Assembly: GCF_012911815.1 (NCBI RefSeq)
Contig: NZ_JAATNW010000002.1
Location: 186,001 to 250,000, forward strand
Origin: Alteromonas ponticola
GTDB lineage: Bacteria > Pseudomonadota > Gammaproteobacteria > Enterobacterales > Alteromonadaceae
Direction: 5' to 3'
DNA: 64,000 bases
The position numbers and the translations under genes are program-made. Below the pieces are notes generated by a model. The model searched no databases. It was given only the letters and a program-made list of their open reading frames with translations, and was not told where the DNA came from. Of this stretch, positions 46,647 to 55,796 are shown piece after piece; positions within the stretch are counted from its first letter, which is position 1; each line of letters opens with the position of its first letter.

Positions 46647-47276
46647 TTAGCGGGTTCCGAAAAGTTTATCACCGGCATCACCCAGGCCAGGAATTATGTA
46701 GCCTTTTTCATTCAGACGCTCATCAATTGATGCGGTAAATATGTCCACATCAGGATGCCTTGAGGTGACCGCTTCAATGCCCTCAGGGGCGGCAACCAAA
46801 AACAGCCCCATGATATGTTTGCACCCCTTCGACTTAAGCAGATCCACCGTTGCATTGAACGTACCACCGGTGGCCAACATTGGATCAACGATTAACGCTA
46901 CACGTTCTTCAATTTGTGCAGCCACTTTGTCGAAATAAGGCACGGGCTGTAATGTCTCTTCATCGCGGTAAAGGCCTACGACACTGATTTTAGCATTAGG
47001 GATAAGGTCAACCACACCATCAAGCATCCCTAAACCTGCGCGTAAAATGGGAACAATGGTTATTTTTTTACCTTTGATACGTTGTACTTCAATGTCTTCG
47101 CCTGTCCAGCCGCTGATCGTCACCTTTTCAGTGGACAGCTCGCGCGTCGCCTCATAAGTGAGTAAATTTCCTATCTCACTGGTTAGCTCCCGAAAGTCTT
47201 TAGTACTGACGTTGGCTTCACGGAGTAGCCCCAGTTTATGTTGCACCAAGGGGTGCTTAATTTGATATACAGACAT
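46647..47276 (-). CDS. upp: Uracil phosphoribosyltransferase
   Basis: Upp converts uracil and PRPP to UMP. It is 209 residues, the usual length, and starts [17 protein letters not shown]. The PRPP-binding loop is [20 protein letters not shown] and the uracil-binding end is [17 protein letters not shown]. It is a single gene on the minus strand, convergent with the GAF gene. Confidence 0.97.
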   Translation of the reverse strand: MSVYQIKHPLVQHKLGLLREANVSTKDFRELTSEIGNLLTYEATRELSTEKVTISGWTGEDIEVQRIKGKKITIVPILRAGLGMLDGVVDLIPNAKISVVGLYRDEETLQPVPYFDKVAAQIEERVALIVDPMLATGGTFNATVDLLKSKGCKHIMGLFLVAAPEGIEAVTSRHPDVDIFTASIDERLNEKGYIIPGLGDAGDKLFGTR

Positions 47277-47351
47277 TATGCTGACCTGAACTCGATTAAT
47301 CTCTATTTATTTAAACAGGAATCAGCCTATTTAGATAGCATAGGGCCAATA

Positions 47352-48089
47352 TTAGTTCTGGTCTGTGTCTGGTTTTCTGATGATAAAAATCAGATCGTTG
47401 TGTCGCCACGATAAATACCCCAAAGAGCACACGCTTAGAAAAATAGCACCATACTTTACAATCGATCCGATCAGACCATTTTTTTTAATGTAATTATTTT
47501 TGCCCAGTTCCGTTACCAACTGCAGATTATTTAAACGACAGAATCGGCGAATCCCCTCACGAGAGATGCAGTTATCATAAACTACAGGGTAAGGCGCGTA
47601 GCCAGGTTGGCCAGCATGTTCACATTGCTTAATGTGTCGATAAAATAGCACATGCGACCAGTGCGGTGTATGCCTGGCTAGAAACCCATAAACGGAATCG
47701 CGATCGGGGATCTTCAATATGATAAGTCCATTTGGCTTTAACCAACGGCAAAAGTTATCCAACACCAAGGCCGCGTTTTCGACATGTTCCAGCACAAATG
47801 CGTTATAAATGAGGTCAAATTGCTCATCAGGTAAATCTACCACCCTCAGATCACCAACAATCGCGGTGTCCAGATCGCCAATGTTCTGTTTTCTCAAGGC
47901 CAGTGCATCTTCATCCGCATCGATTCCTGTCAACGAATATTCAGTTCCCGCTAAATCCAACGCCCAATGCTGCCCGCAGCCCGCTTCTAAAATAGAGATG
48001 AAATTATAATCAGAAAAATGTTGGTGTATGTACCGAACCAGCAACTGTGACTCCGCCTTGGAGTTTTCGATTATGCTAAGATCCCTCAC
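47352..48089 (-). CDS. Class I SAM-dependent methyltransferase
   Basis: A 245-residue protein with the SAM-binding motif ILEAGCGQHWALDLAG near 37-52, then ADEDALALRKQN, DLPDEQFDLIYNAFVLEHVE and LKPNGLIILKIPD, the Methyltransf_11/25 pattern. A hydrophobic stretch near the C-terminus (AIFLSVCSLGYLSW) may associate with the membrane. The substrate is unknown. It is a single gene between upp and the gap at 48090. Confidence 0.82.
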   Translation of the reverse strand: MRDLSIIENSKAESQLLVRYIHQHFSDYNFISILEAGCGQHWALDLAGTEYSLTGIDADEDALALRKQNIGDLDTAIVGDLRVVDLPDEQFDLIYNAFVLEHVENAALVLDNFCRWLKPNGLIILKIPDRDSVYGFLARHTPHWSHVLFYRHIKQCEHAGQPGYAPYPVVYDNCISREGIRRFCRLNNLQLVTELGKNNYIKKNGLIGSIVKYGAIFLSVCSLGYLSWRHNDLIFIIRKPDTDQN

Positions 48090-48471
48090 GCTGACATTCC
48101 TTCAAACCTCATCTGAACAAAACAAGTGAAATTCACCCATTATAAACAAGCAATGACTTGCGCTTGCTGACTCTACCACCCAGTCACCGTGACACAGTCC
48201 AATGTAGATAAATATTACGCTGAGATTTTTATTTAGTTCAGCCGCATAAAGACCGCGAGCTTCAATATGATGCCACTAATAGTGGCCTGAAAGGCGTAAA
48301 TACCCTCTTTGCTGTCAGAGTTTTTTACACACTTAAAAGTTTCACGACAATGAATGTATATGTTTCAACAAGTTAAGGAGTGGCTCACTTTGTGCTTCAC
48401 TTATATAGACATAATTTAGCACTGCAACCTTGTTGTAATGTGGTCTCCCGAGCCCTCGATGGCTCATCACT
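48090..48471. other. Non-coding gap
   Basis: About 380 bp with no credible open reading frame or tRNA. It contains a short hairpin near 48273-48287 (GCCACT / AGTGGC). It should hold the promoter of the minus-strand methyltransferase gene. Confidence 0.35.
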
Positions 48472-48508
48472 ACGAAAAAAGCGAACTGAATCAGTTCGCT
48501 TTTTTTCG
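48472..48508. terminator. Terminator of the GAF gene at 48525-49019
   Basis: A near-perfect stem (ACGAAAAAAGCGAACTGA / TCAGTTCGC plus T run and CGT), just past the stop codon of the minus-strand GAF gene. It is symmetric enough to act in both directions. Confidence 0.85.
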
Positions 48509-48524
48509 TTGCAAAGACCTAAGC

Positions 48525-49019
48525 TTATTGGTTGGCGCTTTTCTTTATTTCCTGCTCAACCATTCCACCAAATTTTTTCAGCATTTCAATATCTTGCTCA
48601 GAAAACTCTCTGGGCTCATCATGAATAATGCACAGCGTACCAAGTTCGTAGCCATTGGGTGAGTGAATGATAATGCCTGCATAAGCGCGAATGAATGGCT
48701 CGCCTTTGACCAATGGACTATTGGCGAATCTGATATCTTTATGAGCATCAGGGATTATCAGATATTCTTCTTCGGCAATGGCATAAGTACAAAATGAAAC
48801 ATTGCGCGGGGTTTCACAGGCAGAAAGCCCCTGTTTAGATTTAAACCACTGGCGGTCTTCGGCAACTAGACTGATCAAGCAGATTTTGCACTGAAAATAT
48901 TCTTGAGCAAATCGAGTGATTTTGTCAAACCGCTCCTCTGGTTGAGTATCAAGAATACTCAATTCGTACAGCGCCTGAAGGCGCTCAATTTCATTTTCTA
49001 ACTCAGGATAGCTCGACAT
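48525..49019 (-). CDS. Stand-alone GAF domain sensor protein
   Basis: A 164-residue protein when started at the ATG at 49019, which has GGAG 6 nt upstream; the open frame extends to 49076 without a better start. It is a single GAF domain: QALYELSILDTQPEERFDKI, CKICLISLVAEDRQWFKSK, SFCTYAIAEEEYLIIPDAHK and LGTLCIIHDEPREFSEQDIE, the form usually found in front of GGDEF or kinase domains. No output domain is present. The ligand is unknown. Confidence 0.85.
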   Translation of the reverse strand: MSSYPELENEIERLQALYELSILDTQPEERFDKITRFAQEYFQCKICLISLVAEDRQWFKSKQGLSACETPRNVSFCTYAIAEEEYLIIPDAHKDIRFANSPLVKGEPFIRAYAGIIIHSPNGYELGTLCIIHDEPREFSEQDIEMLKKFGGMVEQEIKKSANQ

Positions 49020-49194
49020 CGATTTCTCCGACAAATGGCTACTGAATGATACCTGCTTTATGTGGCAAGTGCGCAATGAACATTACGCGGCGCAGCATAA
49101 TGGGTTAACGCTTACTTATCAATCGATAATCCTGTTTGCTCACTCAGCCGACGGGATTTTAACGATTGATACACTGCGATTAACTTTTGAAAGC

Positions 49195-49220
49195 CAAAAA
49201 AGCCAGCCTTACGACTGGCT
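49195..49220 (-). terminator. Terminator of the M1 aminopeptidase gene
   Basis: On the minus strand the stem AGCCAG / CTGGCT with an 8-nt loop is followed by a run of six T, just after the gene's stop codon at 49229. Confidence 0.75.
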
Positions 49221-49228
49221 ATAGTTAA

Positions 49229-51136
49229 CTAGTTCACAAATCCTTCATTCGCTTTAATAGTCAAAGGGTGGTAACCCGCTTTCGCCTCGTTAAATGCTTT
49301 AGTGGCAAAAGCCTTACCTTCGGGCGTTTTAGATAACTCTCTGTACAAGGGTTTTACCAGTTTGTTGCGACCTATACTGACAAGATAGTCGTGTAAGCGA
49401 GAATACGCGGGCTGATATTCATTTCTTACCGCGATCATCAGCCAGCTGTGCGCAATTTCATTATTTTTACTGGCCGTTAATGAAAACGCTTTGTCCAGCT
49501 CAACTAACTGCTGTTCACTCAGCGCATCAGGCAAGTTATTTAAAAAGTATAACCATTCATGCACCGTCCACTCACGGGTATCAATGTTATCTGCCGGTAA
49601 TTCGTCATTTAGCCAAGCTGAACGTGTCTCATCTATTTTAGCAAACGCGTTGGACTGGGGCTGTGGAGCAGCATCAGGAATACCCGGTTCGAAAATCCAC
49701 TGCATGATCCTGTTGCGGTCGAGCTTGTCTGCGTAGGTTTTAAGCAAGGTTTTATCCAGATAAGAGATAAACTCATCGGTGGTAATACTCTGAAATTCAA
49801 ATTGCGCGAAATAGTTTCTCAAAAACGCATCAAAATTTTTCCTGCCAACCTGCTGTTCTAACTCTCTCAAAAACAGAGCGCCCTTCTCATAGGGAATATT
49901 GGAGAACACATCATCCGGGTTGCGACCACGTAAATCGATGGCGAGAATTTCATCATTGCTATCCAACGCCTCGATGTCAGCTTGTAAGTCCTGATAACCT
50001 AACACGGCCTCTTTTTTAAACCGGTCGTTGCCATACACCATCTCCATAATTCGATAGGTCAGGTAAGTGGTAAAGCCTTCGTTTAGCCATAAATCCCGCC
50101 AGGTAGCATTGGTCACTGTGTTCCCAGACCAACTATGCGCTAATTCATGTGCAATTAAGGACACCAGACTTTTATCACCCGCTATCACGGTCGGAGTGAT
50201 AAAAGATAAACGTGGGTTTTCCATACCACCGAAGGGAAACGATGGGGGTAAAATCAGTAAGTCGTAGCGATCCCAGCTGTAAGGCCCATACGTTTTTTCT
50301 GTCACCTCCAACATGTCTTCCGTGTCTTCAAATTCTGCTGCAGCAGCGTCTAACAATGCCGGCTCGGCGTATACACCCGTTCTTTTCCCCATTGCTTTAA
50401 ACTCGAGATCACCGATGGCTAAAGCAATCAGGTAAGATGGGATGGGTTGTGGCATGGTGAACTCATAGACGCCATCCCTGTCAGTATCAGGGTCATTAGA
50501 TGCACTCATAACAGCCAGCAATTCTTTTGGCGTGCGGATAATCGCGTCGTATGTTACTCGCACCTGTGGTGAATCTTGCAGAGGAATGAAGCTACGGGCG
50601 TGAACCGCCTGTGCCTGAGTAAACAAAAAAGGATGTTCTTTTCCGGCCGTCTGCGCAGGCGTGAGCCATTGCACGCCGGAGGCATCGGGAGAAGTAGCGT
50701 AGTTTATGGTTACGCTACTTGCCGATGAGGGTAAATCAATGGTTAGCGCGGCGCCCAGTTCCTCATCCACTTCTCCAAGTTGATAGTTGACCGGGTTTCC
50801 TTCCACAGTGACTTTGTTAATAGTCAGATCACGGCTATCCAACACTAGCGTGTTAACATTTTCCTGCTGCCGTTCGAACGAAAGTGTTGCCTGCCCTACT
50901 AATTGGTTTGCGCTAAAGTCAGCCGTCAAATCCAGGCTGAGATGGGTTACTCGAATTTCATCGGGGTTGGCGAACGAGTGGTAATCCTTGTCCGCTTTCA
51001 TGGTTGATTTTGCAATTGTTGCATCGGGTTGATCAGCAATCGCAGGTGCGGGTGCAGTGTCTGCATTATCGGTTTGAGTTTCCGCACAAGCACATAACAG
51101 TGTGGCAGAAAGTGCCACCAATCCAAGCTTTCGCAT
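49229..51136 (-). CDS. M1 family zinc aminopeptidase, lipoprotein
   Basis: A 635-residue lipoprotein when started at the ATG at 51136: MRKLGLVALSATLLCAC, with lipobox Cys15 or 17. The open frame continues to 51268, but that extension has no signal features. It has the M1 substrate motif FPFGGMENPRL and zinc site HELAHSWSGN with NEGFTTYL, a canonical HExxH-x18-E. Layout and length resemble leukotriene A4 hydrolase-type aminopeptidases. It should trim N-terminal residues of peptides in the periplasm or at the cell surface. It is divergent from the secreted-protein gene at 51356. Confidence 0.93.
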   Translation of the reverse strand: MRKLGLVALSATLLCACAETQTDNADTAPAPAIADQPDATIAKSTMKADKDYHSFANPDEIRVTHLSLDLTADFSANQLVGQATLSFERQQENVNTLVLDSRDLTINKVTVEGNPVNYQLGEVDEELGAALTIDLPSSASSVTINYATSPDASGVQWLTPAQTAGKEHPFLFTQAQAVHARSFIPLQDSPQVRVTYDAIIRTPKELLAVMSASNDPDTDRDGVYEFTMPQPIPSYLIALAIGDLEFKAMGKRTGVYAEPALLDAAAAEFEDTEDMLEVTEKTYGPYSWDRYDLLILPPSFPFGGMENPRLSFITPTVIAGDKSLVSLIAHELAHSWSGNTVTNATWRDLWLNEGFTTYLTYRIMEMVYGNDRFKKEAVLGYQDLQADIEALDSNDEILAIDLRGRNPDDVFSNIPYEKGALFLRELEQQVGRKNFDAFLRNYFAQFEFQSITTDEFISYLDKTLLKTYADKLDRNRIMQWIFEPGIPDAAPQPQSNAFAKIDETRSAWLNDELPADNIDTREWTVHEWLYFLNNLPDALSEQQLVELDKAFSLTASKNNEIAHSWLMIAVRNEYQPAYSRLHDYLVSIGRNKLVKPLYRELSKTPEGKAFATKAFNEAKAGYHPLTIKANEGFVN

Positions 51137-51325
51137 CGTCGTCCTTCGTCTGAATTTGAAACAAAATATAATATTACGCGTTTTGCGTTTATTTCCCACC
51201 CCTGTAACACGATGATGCAACAAATATGGCGTCAATATACGCCAACGCGGTGCGTGAAGTGGCGGCAAACCTCATACCAATGCAGCTGGCACGCAGCCCA
51301 AAAAACCAACTATACTGTGATTAAC

Positions 51326-51337
51326 GTTTGCGCAAAC
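51326..51337. repeat. 12-bp palindrome upstream of 51356
   Basis: GTTTGCGCAAAC is a perfect 12-bp palindrome between a -10-like TATACT (51311-51316) and the ribosome-binding site. It could be an operator; no regulator is identified. Confidence 0.4.
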
Positions 51338-51342
51338 AGATG

Positions 51343-51350
51343 TGGAGGAG
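51343..51350 (+). promoter_or_regulatory. Strong ribosome-binding site for the start at 51356
   Basis: GGAGGAG lies 6 nt before the ATG at 51356. It is the best Shine-Dalgarno in this region and excludes the longer open frame from 51212. Confidence 0.8.
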
Positions 51351-51355
51351 CGTTT

Positions 51356-52315
51356 ATGGTTAGTCGCATAATGTTATTGCTGATTCTTTTTACGCTTGTT
51401 CCTGTCTGCGCAATCGAAATAAGTGAGCAAGAGTTAGACACACTTCAGCGATTTACCTCAGATAGTCACAAGGCGACTACCCTTGCAACGTCTTCCGTTA
51501 CGCAAAATACGCGGGACCCCCTGCTGCTTTCCATCTGGGAACGCTCGCGAAAGTTAAAACAACTTCAAACGCTCACCCACCCAGCTGCCAGTGAACGTGA
51601 TTTTGTCAGCACACTTTTAAACAGTAATGAGATACTGACTCTGCGTAACCCTGATCACCCGCAGCATTTACTGACAATAGTGGATATTGCTCGCGAAGCA
51701 CGCGCGACTGAGTATTTGTGGAAGGTTAATGCAAAACGACGGCAATTGCATGAACGCTGGCAGTCTGAGCGCTGGAACTGGACTGACATTGCAAATCATA
51801 CGGATAAATCTGATCAAGCCGCCTTAATCTCCTGGCTAGATAACCTCCACGTCAACGAAATATCAGACGTCGCTGACAATTTTTATCAACATGCAGAAGG
51901 CAATCCATTTGATTCGAATCATGTCCTGGTCAAACTGGCGCTCACATCACAAAATCCGGCACTGTTACAAAGGTTGGTAGAGCAACCTGCCGATCAGTAC
52001 AGTCATATGGCATTACAGTTGTTAACAGAAATTGAGGATACCGCAGCGGTTTCAACTTACCTGCACGCTCTCAAAAACAGCGCTTTAGAATCACAGGCAT
52101 TATTAATGCTAGCAAAACATTACGCGCATTATGATGAGGTACAAGTTACCCTGGTCAACGCGTTAAAATCAGAAAAAAGCAAATGGCATGCCGCAATGGC
52201 GATAACGGTAATAACCGAGCAAAATACCGCTGAGTCGCTGGCCAGACACATTGATGGTCATGCCGGTAAGGCTAACCAACTCGCACTCTCCCATTTACTG
52301 GGCCTTAACCAATGA
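51356..52315 (+). CDS. Secreted helical protein of unknown function
   Basis: A 319-residue protein with a signal peptide (MVSRIMLLLILFTLVPVCA). The mature part is mostly alpha-helical and hydrophilic, with repeated helix pairs such as QALLMLAKHYAHYDEVQVTL and KWHAAMAITVITEQNTAES, which may be HEAT-like repeats. No catalytic motif is seen. Its last 4 nt overlap the carboxypeptidase start (ATGA), so the two proteins are probably made together. I do not recognise the family. Confidence 0.7.
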   Translation: MVSRIMLLLILFTLVPVCAIEISEQELDTLQRFTSDSHKATTLATSSVTQNTRDPLLLSIWERSRKLKQLQTLTHPAASERDFVSTLLNSNEILTLRNPDHPQHLLTIVDIAREARATEYLWKVNAKRRQLHERWQSERWNWTDIANHTDKSDQAALISWLDNLHVNEISDVADNFYQHAEGNPFDSNHVLVKLALTSQNPALLQRLVEQPADQYSHMALQLLTEIEDTAAVSTYLHALKNSALESQALLMLAKHYAHYDEVQVTLVNALKSEKSKWHAAMAITVITEQNTAESLARHIDGHAGKANQLALSHLLGLNQ

Positions 52316-54204
52316 GACCGCATGGTATGATAGGTATCCTTATAGCCCTGGCATCCCTATCGGTGCCGGCTCAAATTCTTACCTACACGGAAAACGAATC
52401 AGGTGCGGATAAAATTCCACTAGGTTACCCGGTCCCCTTGCCAGTCGACTCATTAACTCCGGTAGACGGATTCAGAACTTACTCAAGCCTGAGCTTGCGT
52501 CATCAACAGTTAACCGAACAAAGCGAAAATATTGAACAGCATCAGATTGGCAGCACTGTCGAGCAACGGCCCATCTGGGCTTACCTTATATCCGACAAAA
52601 ATGACGTCACATTAAATGGCCTTAGTGAAGGCGCAGCGCTAATTAATGGCACAATCCATGCCCGCGAATGGCAAAGTCCGGAAGTGCTTACCAGTCATAT
52701 GGAGACGTTATTCGAGCGCCAGAACGACAACTATATTGGCCAGTTTTTGCATGAAAATATGCGCATGGTGATGATACCTGTTCTTAATGTCGATGGCTTT
52801 TTACAAACCCAACGCTATCCATCCCAGGTCACTTCGAATGCTGAGACCCCGCGTGACGGTCGCATGCGTCGGAAAAACATGCGGGAAGTCGATACCCTAC
52901 TGACAACTCCCAATGACAACCAGAAGGGCATTGATTTAAACCGTAACAATAATCCCTATTGGGCCACCAGTAACAACAGCTCAAGTGACATTGATTCGTT
53001 GGTTTATCACGGTACAGCACCAGCCTCTGAACCAGAAACAAAAGCGTTACAGCAAGCGGCAAAGCTGGCTGGTGAAGATCGGTTGCGCTTTTATATCGAC
53101 ACCCATTCTTTTACCCAGGTTTACCTTACCAGCCAGACAACTAATCAACGACGCAATCAAATTACCACGCGGCTGGCCAGCATTATGCGTGCTGTGAACG
53201 ACTTTAAATACACTTATTCTGCGGCAAGCAGTGGCAGCGGAATTGGCACGACCGAAGAATATTTTACCAATACTTACGATATTCCATCCTATACGCTGGA
53301 ACTGGAGCCCAGAAATTCAGCACAGGATTATGGTGCAATTGCCGGGGGCCACAGCGGCTTCATTTTGCCTAATGCTGAAGTTGCCAGAATGCGCGATGAA
53401 AAAGACATTGCGTTGCTGGTTGGGCTTTATGCAATAGCGCAAGTACCTTACACCACCGGCATTAAAATCAAAAACAGCGAAACTCAATCTGATGAAATTG
53501 TACTGGAGTGGCGCTTTAACGAAGGTAGCGGTGAACTTGTTACGATCACCACGGGCACCTTGTCACCATCAACGTCATATCGTCTCGATATCATTTTTAG
53601 CAAACCAATGCGATGGCTTAAAAACGGTGAAGTGGTTGATTACTCGACGATAAGCAAAGCTCAGGATATCGAACTGGCATTATTAGCAAGGTCCACTGCT
53701 GGCGAATCCAGCTGGAATATTGATAGTGAAAAAGGGGAATGGCTGACTGAAGGTTACGCGCGCTATCAAACGGATACGTTTTCTGTGCCTCTCGAATTAA
53801 CTTCAGATTTTGACTGGGCGGAACTGACATACCTGGCCCTTGAGGTGGAAACTAACGACTTCACTGGCTATAAACTCGATACCAACCCCGCTACCTTAGC
53901 TGACTGGGGAGCAGGTGCCTGGGTCAATTACGAAGACACAGATGGCCAGACTGATACAGATTCAGGCGGCATCGACCGCTCAATGCGACTGATTGACGAT
54001 GGCAGCGAACTTTATTCTGCCCCAACACCAGAGCCTGCTCCGGAGCCCAGTCCACCCCCACCTCCTCCGCCTGCGGGTGATAGTGGTAGCGGGGGTAGCC
54101 CCTTGTTACTTGAGATTTTCATCTTGTTGGGATTGGCACTAATCAGGCTGGGGAGTCATCTGTCCAGCGTCAATCACCCCAATAACAACGCGCTGTTTAA
54201 ATAA
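52312..54204 (+). CDS. M14 zinc carboxypeptidase with a C-terminal sorting-like tail
   Basis: A 630-residue exported protein (signal MRPHGMIGILIALASLSVPA). The M14 domain has zinc ligands in NGTIHAREWQSPEVL (H-x2-E) and FYIDTHSFTQVYL (His), the region KGIDLNRNNNPYW and the catalytic Glu in PSYTLELEPR. Residues after about 400 form an extra beta-rich domain. The tail has a Pro/Glu linker (PTPEPAPEPSPP), a Gly/Ser stretch (SGSGGS), a hydrophobic segment and a short basic end, similar to GlyGly-CTERM tails. It is coupled to the preceding secreted protein by ATGA overlap. Confidence 0.9.
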   Translation: MRPHGMIGILIALASLSVPAQILTYTENESGADKIPLGYPVPLPVDSLTPVDGFRTYSSLSLRHQQLTEQSENIEQHQIGSTVEQRPIWAYLISDKNDVTLNGLSEGAALINGTIHAREWQSPEVLTSHMETLFERQNDNYIGQFLHENMRMVMIPVLNVDGFLQTQRYPSQVTSNAETPRDGRMRRKNMREVDTLLTTPNDNQKGIDLNRNNNPYWATSNNSSSDIDSLVYHGTAPASEPETKALQQAAKLAGEDRLRFYIDTHSFTQVYLTSQTTNQRRNQITTRLASIMRAVNDFKYTYSAASSGSGIGTTEEYFTNTYDIPSYTLELEPRNSAQDYGAIAGGHSGFILPNAEVARMRDEKDIALLVGLYAIAQVPYTTGIKIKNSETQSDEIVLEWRFNEGSGELVTITTGTLSPSTSYRLDIIFSKPMRWLKNGEVVDYSTISKAQDIELALLARSTAGESSWNIDSEKGEWLTEGYARYQTDTFSVPLELTSDFDWAELTYLALEVETNDFTGYKLDTNPATLADWGAGAWVNYEDTDGQTDTDSGGIDRSMRLIDDGSELYSAPTPEPAPEPSPPPPPPPAGDSGSGGSPLLLEIFILLGLALIRLGSHLSSVNHPNNNALFK

Positions 54205-54405
54205 AATATATTAAAAATATTCTGACCCTTCAGTTTTCAATTCACGTAGGCACTCTAACGTCATTAGAAAACGTTTTTGTTTACTACACATATTCAGTCT
54301 ATTCCGCATTACAGTGTGCGCCATCAACGCTATAACGCTTCTATTTTTGATATTTAAAATGTGAAAACTGAAAAGTCAATTTCGTGAACGATATGGAGAA
54401 TGCAA

Positions 54406-55539
54406 ATGAAAGTATTCGGATTTGGTGCTCAAGACGCCGATAAAGAGTTAACCCCCCTCGTCTTTGATCGCAAAGACCCACGTGCTGGCGAAGTCGCCTT
54501 TAAAGTAACCTACTGCGGTGTATGCCACTCTGACCTTCACCAGGTAAGAAACGATTGGAAAAATACTAAATACCCATGTATTCCCGGCCATGAAGTGGTT
54601 GGTGAAGTGACTGAGGTAGGCGAAGGCGTTACCCGCTTTAAAAAAGGCGATACCATCGGCGTAGGCTGCATGGTGAACAGCTGTATGGAATGCGAAAAGT
54701 GTCACGATAATGTAGAAAATTACTGTCAGGGCCCCATCGGTTTCACGGGTACCTACAATGGACCGGGAAAGAAAGAGGACCAGAATACCTATGGCGGCTA
54801 TTCATCGCACATGGTTGTGCGTGAAGAGTTTGGTATCAAGGTTCCCAAAGGGTACGATCCCAAATACGTTGGTCCCGTACTGTGCGCTGGCATCACCGTG
54901 TACTCGCCTATGAAGCATTGGAATGTCGGTAAGAATACAACCCTGGGTGTCGCTGGCGTAGGCGGTTTAGGCCATATGGCGATTAAATTGGGTAAAGCGT
55001 TAGGCGCAAAAGTAGTCGCTCTGACACGCAGCGAGGGTAAGAAAGACAAATTACTCAACATGGGCGCTGACGAGGTGATCATCTCGGAAAACAAAGATGA
55101 CATGAAAGCTGCGGCACAAAGTATCGATGTATTAATCAATACGATCCCCGTTCCTCACGATATTAATCCCTATGTTAATTTAATGAAGCCAGACGGCAGC
55201 ATCGTGATCGTTGGTAACCTGATTAATTTTGAAAATGTCGTCCCGGCCCCTTTGGTTGTGAACCGGATCAGCATCGCAGGCTCGTTAATTGGTGGCATTA
55301 AAGAAACACAAGAGGTGTTAGACATTTGTGCTGAACATGATATTTCACCGGATATCAAAATGGTGAAGATGCAGCAGATCAATGATGTGCTAGATACGCT
55401 AGAGAAAGGTAACGACAGTGATTTTCGTCATGTAATTGATATGCAGTCATTGCATGATGAGATTGATAGCTTACAGGACAAAGCCACGCAAGTGAAAAAC
55501 CCGGACCGCGGCGAAGTGGTCAATCGAAAAGCCAGCTAG
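54406..55539 (+). CDS. Zinc-dependent alcohol dehydrogenase (CAD/YahK-like)
   Basis: A 377-residue medium-chain dehydrogenase started at the ATG at 54406, with GGAGA 6 nt upstream; an ATG at 54400 is too close to it. It has the catalytic zinc region CGVCHSDLHQVRNDW and PGHEVVGEVTEVGEG, the structural zinc cysteines in GCMVNSCMECEKCHDN, and the Rossmann motif GVAGVGGLGHMAIKLGKALG. The pattern is that of NADPH-preferring cinnamyl-alcohol-type reductases acting on aldehydes. It is a single gene with a hairpin just after it. Confidence 0.93.
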   Translation: MKVFGFGAQDADKELTPLVFDRKDPRAGEVAFKVTYCGVCHSDLHQVRNDWKNTKYPCIPGHEVVGEVTEVGEGVTRFKKGDTIGVGCMVNSCMECEKCHDNVENYCQGPIGFTGTYNGPGKKEDQNTYGGYSSHMVVREEFGIKVPKGYDPKYVGPVLCAGITVYSPMKHWNVGKNTTLGVAGVGGLGHMAIKLGKALGAKVVALTRSEGKKDKLLNMGADEVIISENKDDMKAAAQSIDVLINTIPVPHDINPYVNLMKPDGSIVIVGNLINFENVVPAPLVVNRISIAGSLIGGIKETQEVLDICAEHDISPDIKMVKMQQINDVLDTLEKGNDSDFRHVIDMQSLHDEIDSLQDKATQVKNPDRGEVVNRKAS

Positions 55540-55547
55540 CTTTGCAT

Positions 55548-55572
55548 GCGCCCGCGATGCGGGCGTTCTATT
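55548..55572 (+). terminator. Probable terminator of the alcohol dehydrogenase gene
   Basis: A GC-rich hairpin CGCCCGC / GCGGGCG with a 3-nt loop, followed by TTCTATT. The T run is short, so efficiency is uncertain. Confidence 0.55.
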
Positions 55573-55796
55573 GAGTAAAGCAAAACTAATCTCGGTGACC
55601 GCGTTTCACTTAATGTATATGCTAAACAGCATTACTTATTCTAGTTTGCACATTGCTGTCAGCATCAAAATAAGTAAAATGCGCAGCCAGAGAAACAAAT
55701 CAACAATAATTGTGGTTAAATATTAACCACATTATGTTGAAGCGTAAATTTGATTTTGATTTACTCTGCCTCAGTTCATCAATTGTGTGATTTAGT

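Noticed and set aside
48273-48287. Hairpin GCCACT/AGTGGC as a small RNA or terminator
   Set aside because: No T run follows and no promoter is evident; kept only as a note in the gap.
54031-54075. PEP tripeptides near the C-terminus of the carboxypeptidase as a PEP-CTERM signal
   Set aside because: In PEP-CTERM proteins the motif lies directly before the hydrophobic helix; here a Pro and Gly/Ser stretch separates them, so a GlyGly-CTERM type fits better.
54268-54277. Palindrome AAAACGTTTT upstream of the alcohol dehydrogenase gene as a PsrA-type operator
   Set aside because: Only 10 bp, AT-rich and far from any clear promoter; too weak to call.
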